Assembly (NCBI GenBank): GCA_964516325.1
Contig: CAZFAP010000112.1
Location: forward strand, 1-16,591
DNA: 16,591 bases
DNA from: CAZFAP01 sp964516325
Lineage (GTDB): Bacteria; Auribacterota; JABMQX01
Direction: 5' to 3'
A model generated the notes under the pieces. The model did not search any database, had not been told where the DNA came from, and saw only the letters and a program-made list of their open reading frames with translations. This document shows positions 14,327-16,591 of this stretch, in pieces. A program made the translations under genes and the position numbers. Numbering within the stretch: position 1 is the first letter of the stretch; each line of letters opens with the position of its first letter.

Positions 14327-14841
14327 CCTACCTGAAGCTGGCTGTGAGCTTCTTGAAAGTGGGGCTGCTCAGCATCGGCGGCGGGTATGCCATGCTTCCC
14401 CTGATCCAGCATGAGGTCGTGGATTCGCATCAGTGGCTCACCAGGGACGAATTCGTGGATGTGGTCGCGATAGCCGAAATGACGCCGGGTCCCTTGGGAC
14501 TAAACGTTTCGACTTACACAGGGTACAAAATCGGGGGACTCCTTGGCTCCGCTGTGGCGACCGCGTCGAACATACTTCCCACCCTCGTGCTTATGCTCAT
14601 AATTTGCCGCTTTTTCTTCGCGTTCAGAGACAATGAGCGCGTCTCATGTTTCTTCAGGGGGTTCCGGCCTGTGGTCATCGGGCTTATTGCGGCGGCCGAC
14701 GTGTTGATGGGCAAGGTGTCCGTTGTTGATTACAGGAGCGTGGCCATCGTGGTCGCTGCTTTCGTCTGCGGTTACAAGTACAAATTGCATCCCATACTGC
14801 TGATCATTCTGTCGGCACTGGCAGGAATCATTCTTTATTGA
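14323..14841 (+). CDS. CHR-family (chromate transporter) short-chain subunit 2
   Basis: This 172-aa partner of the preceding gene starts at the ATG in the ATGA overlap. SIGGGYAMLPLIQHEVVD (~17-34) and VVAIAEMTPGPLGLNVSTYTGYKIGG (~47-72) are textbook CHR motifs, here with the intact TPGP that subunit 1 lacks. Four to five further hydrophobic stretches end in a short HPILLIILSALAGIILY tail. Divergence of the two halves is what is expected of short-chain CHR pairs with opposite membrane topology. The start is fixed by overlap and by the motif position. Confidence 0.92.
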   Translation: MTYLKLAVSFLKVGLLSIGGGYAMLPLIQHEVVDSHQWLTRDEFVDVVAIAEMTPGPLGLNVSTYTGYKIGGLLGSAVATASNILPTLVLMLIICRFFFAFRDNERVSCFFRGFRPVVIGLIAAADVLMGKVSVVDYRSVAIVVAAFVCGYKYKLHPILLIILSALAGIILY

Positions 14842-15112
14842 GGTATCGGCCTGCGGCGCACTGGCTGGCAAGGGACAAGGAGCACAACCGGCGCGATGTC
14901 GGCGAGGCAGGCAAGATTCCCGGAAGAAGGGAAAGGATGAGGGACAATCAGGGAGCTGAAAAAAGACTTTCGGTCTTGGATGAGTTTCTGACCCTGTGGA
15001 TGTAATCCCTGAGTTATGGGTGGCGAGGCTCATGGGCGAGCCCGAGATTCCCCGCATGGGGATGGAACCGCGGAGATCGCAGAGAGCGCGGAGATCGCGC
15101 CGGCCCTGGGCT
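14842..15112. other. Spacer after the CHR pair, no gene seen
   Basis: There is no frame with a domain. A small hairpin AAGAC-TTTCG-GTCTT lies near 14962-14976 without a T-tract, and a degenerate purine-rich repeat (cgcggagatcgcagagagcgcggagatcgc type) is at about 15069-15098, similar in flavour to the repeat at 5.3 kb. Confidence 0.5.
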
Positions 15113-15233
15113 GCGGAAGCGGCGCTTCCGCGTGAGAAAGCGGGAGCTCTGCGCTCCCGCACTCCATATTTTGGCGTGCCTCTGGAGTGCTGAAGCGAAG
15201 CTTCAGCTTTCGTCCCCGGGAGCGGAGCTCCCG
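15113..15233. repeat. Cluster of five palindromes in 121 bases
   Basis: The hairpins run almost end to end: GCGGAAGC-GGC-GCTTCCGC (15113-15131), GCGGGAGC-N5-GCTCCCGC (15140-15160), GCACTCCA-N16-TGGAGTGC (15159-15190), GCTGAAGC-GAA-GCTTCAGC (15189-15207) and CGGGAGC-GGA-GCTCCCG (15217-15233). Four of the five share a core AGC-N3/5-GCT, so they look like diverged members of one family. The second and third overlap by two bases, as do the third and fourth. They lie about 160 bases upstream of the SurA-N/thioredoxin start, probably within the leader of that gene if it is transcribed from the CHR genes. Confidence 0.85.
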
Positions 15234-15377
15234 TGCTCGACAATGCCATGGGTCTTGTCAAAATCTTCTCGGCGACCTCTGCCCCGGCTCTGGCGGGCTT
15301 ATCGGGTCGAAAAGAGCGTCCCATACGGTTTGATACGCCGCCGTATTTGCGAACTGGTGTACTGATCGCTTCAGATG

Positions 15378-15383
15378 AGGAGG
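15378..15383 (+). promoter_or_regulatory. Shine-Dalgarno that sets a GTG start
   Basis: AGGAGG lies eight bases before GTG 15392. The frame is open upstream to an ATG at 15233, but that ATG sits at the edge of the palindrome cluster, lacks such a site and would add 53 low-complexity residues before the membrane segment. Confidence 0.8.
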
Positions 15384-15391
15384 AAGACATA

Positions 15392-16417
15392 GTGGTTGGT
15401 AATTCACACTCTGAGGGATTTGGACGTGGCGACGTAGCCCCTGCCCGTGGGCCCAGCGATAGCAGGAGAGGTCCGGGTGTGCCCTGGTGGAAGGCGATCG
15501 TCGTTCTCATTGTTCTCGCGGCGATTGCTGTAACTCTGATCCTCAAATCGTCAAGGAAGGGTCGCTCAGGAGAACAATCATCCGGCGTAAAGGTTGCCGG
15601 ACCCGGACCGGAGGAAGTCATCGCAACCGTAAATGGAGAAGAGATCACACTGGGGCGGCTCGAAGCGGAGTTTCAGGGTTTGCCTGAGCAAATTCGGTCG
15701 GAATACGGTTCGCAGAAGCAGGAGTTTTTGGAGGACCTCATCGCCCGAAGGCTGCTTCTCCAGGAGGCGAACAAGCTCAAGATTGCTGAGACCGCGGCCT
15801 ACAAGGAAGCATTGGCCGAGCACACTGCTCATCCGGGGCACGAGGAAGAGGCTCTCCTGGGCACTCTATTACAGACGCAGGTTCTGGAGAAAGTTCGAGT
15901 GACCGAAGAGGAACTTCGGGATTTCTTTGGCCAGCGCGAAGCTGCCGCCCCTTCCGGGCAGGCGTTCGAGGTCGTGAGGGAGGCGTTGCGAAACCTCCTT
16001 CTTCAGCAGAAACAGAACGAAGCCGCTGAGAAATACATCTCTGATGTGAAGGGAAAGGCCGAGATTACCCGGAATGACGAGTGGATAAGGGCCGAAAGGG
16101 CCCTCACCGCCGACAATCCTCTTGACAGGGCTCTCAGCTCCGGCAGGCCGGTTGTTGCAGACTTTGGGAGGGGCGAGTGCATTCCCTGCAAAATGATGAA
16201 ACCGATACTGGAAGAACTGGCGAGAGACTACAAAGGGCGGGCAGAAGTCCTGATCATAGACATTGACGAATATCCCGCTCTCAAGCGCCGGGTCGGCGTC
16301 CAGTTCATTCCGCTGCAAGTATTCTACGATGCGTCAGGAAAGGAAGTGGACCGGCACGAGGGCTTCATGCCTAAGGACGATATTCGTGAACAACTGGCAA
16401 AGCTCGGAGTGAAATAG
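15392..16417 (+). CDS. Membrane-anchored SurA-N/thioredoxin fusion
   Basis: The protein has 341 aa from GTG 15392. A polar head (~1-32) is followed by one membrane segment (WWKAIVVLIVLAAIAVTLIL, 32-51). Residues ~75-225 resemble the N-terminal chaperone part of SurA/PpiC-type proteins: EVIATVNGEEITLGRLEAEF, a helical FLEDLIARRLLLQEANKLKI stretch, then RVTEEELRDFF and a long helix. The parvulin isomerase domain that normally comes next is missing. A thioredoxin domain fills residues ~245-341, with CIPC (263-266), PILEELARDY, and the cis-Pro in VQFIPLQVFY (Pro307). N-terminal anchoring places both domains in the periplasm. The stop overlaps the next gene's GTG by one base (TAGTG), so a redox partnership with the CcdA-like protein is likely. 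The SurA-N assignment is by eye; the thioredoxin assignment is firm. Confidence 0.87.
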   Translation: MVGNSHSEGFGRGDVAPARGPSDSRRGPGVPWWKAIVVLIVLAAIAVTLILKSSRKGRSGEQSSGVKVAGPGPEEVIATVNGEEITLGRLEAEFQGLPEQIRSEYGSQKQEFLEDLIARRLLLQEANKLKIAETAAYKEALAEHTAHPGHEEEALLGTLLQTQVLEKVRVTEEELRDFFGQREAAAPSGQAFEVVREALRNLLLQQKQNEAAEKYISDVKGKAEITRNDEWIRAERALTADNPLDRALSSGRPVVADFGRGECIPCKMMKPILEELARDYKGRAEVLIIDIDEYPALKRRVGVQFIPLQVFYDASGKEVDRHEGFMPKDDIREQLAKLGVK

Positions 16418-16591
16418 TGGAAAAGCTCTTCACGGCTCTTACGGAAGCTATTGAGAAGACCCCGACAGTAGCCTTGTCGGCGGCTTTTGTGTGGGGGATA
16501 TTGAGCATCTTGTTGAGTCCGTGCCACCTCGCCTCGGTGCCGCTGGTCGTCGGTTTCATGGGAGGGATTGAAAACCTTCGGGCCTCTCGCG
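16417..16591 (+). CDS. CcdA/ArsG-like membrane protein, 5' part only
   Basis: The gene starts at GTG 16417, overlapping the previous stop by one base, with GGAG about seven bases upstream, and is cut by the window end after 58 codons. The translation (M)EKLFTALTEAIEK, then ALSAAFVWGILSILLSPCHLASVPLVVGF, shows the first membrane segment and the SPC motif that opens CcdA/DsbD-type thiol-electron carriers. The SPCHLAS variant is what I recall from proteins annotated as ArsG-type arsenical permeases, which are CcdA relatives. The Cys at about residue 36 would take part in disulfide exchange with the thioredoxin domain of its neighbour. Which of the two roles applies cannot be decided from this fragment. 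Confidence 0.8.
   Translation, partial: MEKLFTALTEAIEKTPTVALSAAFVWGILSILLSPCHLASVPLVVGFMGGIENLRASR

Noticed and set aside
15233..15391. N-terminal extension of the SurA-N/thioredoxin protein to ATG 15233
   Set aside because: The AGGAGG-GTG pair at 15378-15394 is a much better start, and the extension would begin in the palindrome cluster.
14644..15648. 334-codon minus-strand frame
   Set aside because: It covers the end of a CHR gene, the palindrome cluster and the start of the fusion gene in antisense. The composition is Ser/Pro/Arg-rich with no domain.

Overview
The window is GC-rich, gene-dense bacterial chromosome, probably from an uncultivated Gram-negative lineage. Lipoprotein and Sec signals, a SurA-like periplasmic domain and a c-di-GMP riboswitch support a diderm cell. 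The intergenic DNA is full of short palindromes and degenerate repeats of a kind I associate with Planctomycetota, Acidobacteriota and similar environmental genomes; the phylum cannot be fixed from this sequence alone. I see no rRNA, tRNA, CRISPR array or insertion sequence.

Layout. (1) 0.2-4.6 kb, minus strand: a signal-peptide-bearing O-methyltransferase, a complete APC-family amino-acid/polyamine permease, the decayed C-terminal tail of a second APC permease, and a secreted glycoside-hydrolase-like TIM-barrel protein. (2) 4.6-5.9 kb: no credible gene, but a dense run of hairpin-forming palindromes and old repeats. (3) 5.9-8.9 kb, plus strand: a HAD-IA phosphatase-like protein, a membrane-anchored DUF3179 protein, then a c-di-GMP-I (GEMM-I) riboswitch with an intrinsic terminator ahead of a small TTG-started lipoprotein whose C-terminal part resembles an SLBB polysaccharide-export domain. 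(4) 9.0-11.1 kb, minus strand: a six-TM protein with a PH-like domain behind a near-consensus sigma-70 promoter, and a two-gene unit of stand-alone CoaB-like ligase plus an unrecognised 127-residue protein. (5) 11.3-16.6 kb, plus strand: a metal(loid)/thiol-redox island consisting of an ArsR-family repressor, a DUF318/ArsP-type permease, the remnant of a second such permease, a mini-thioredoxin, a pair of half-size CHR (chromate-type) transporters, a palindrome cluster, a membrane-anchored SurA-N/thioredoxin fusion, and the start of a CcdA/ArsG-like membrane protein cut by the window end.

How the genes may work together. In region 5 the sequence TTGGCGA-N5-CCAAATAG occurs twice, once over the arsR promoter and once directly before the permease, which argues for ArsR autoregulation and control of the efflux genes. 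The repressor has the CxC metal-sensing motif and extra C-terminal cysteines. The mini-thioredoxin, the SurA-N/thioredoxin fusion and the CcdA-like protein could form an electron relay from cytoplasm to periplasm, serving thiol chemistry linked to arsenical or other soft-metal export. In region 3 the riboswitch suggests that the lipoprotein belongs to the sessile/exopolysaccharide programme.

The observations most worth a second look are the riboswitch-lipoprotein unit, the twin-operator arsenical/thiol island with its unusual fusion protein, two independent cases of an intact transporter followed by the tail of a lost paralogue, and the two palindrome clusters.
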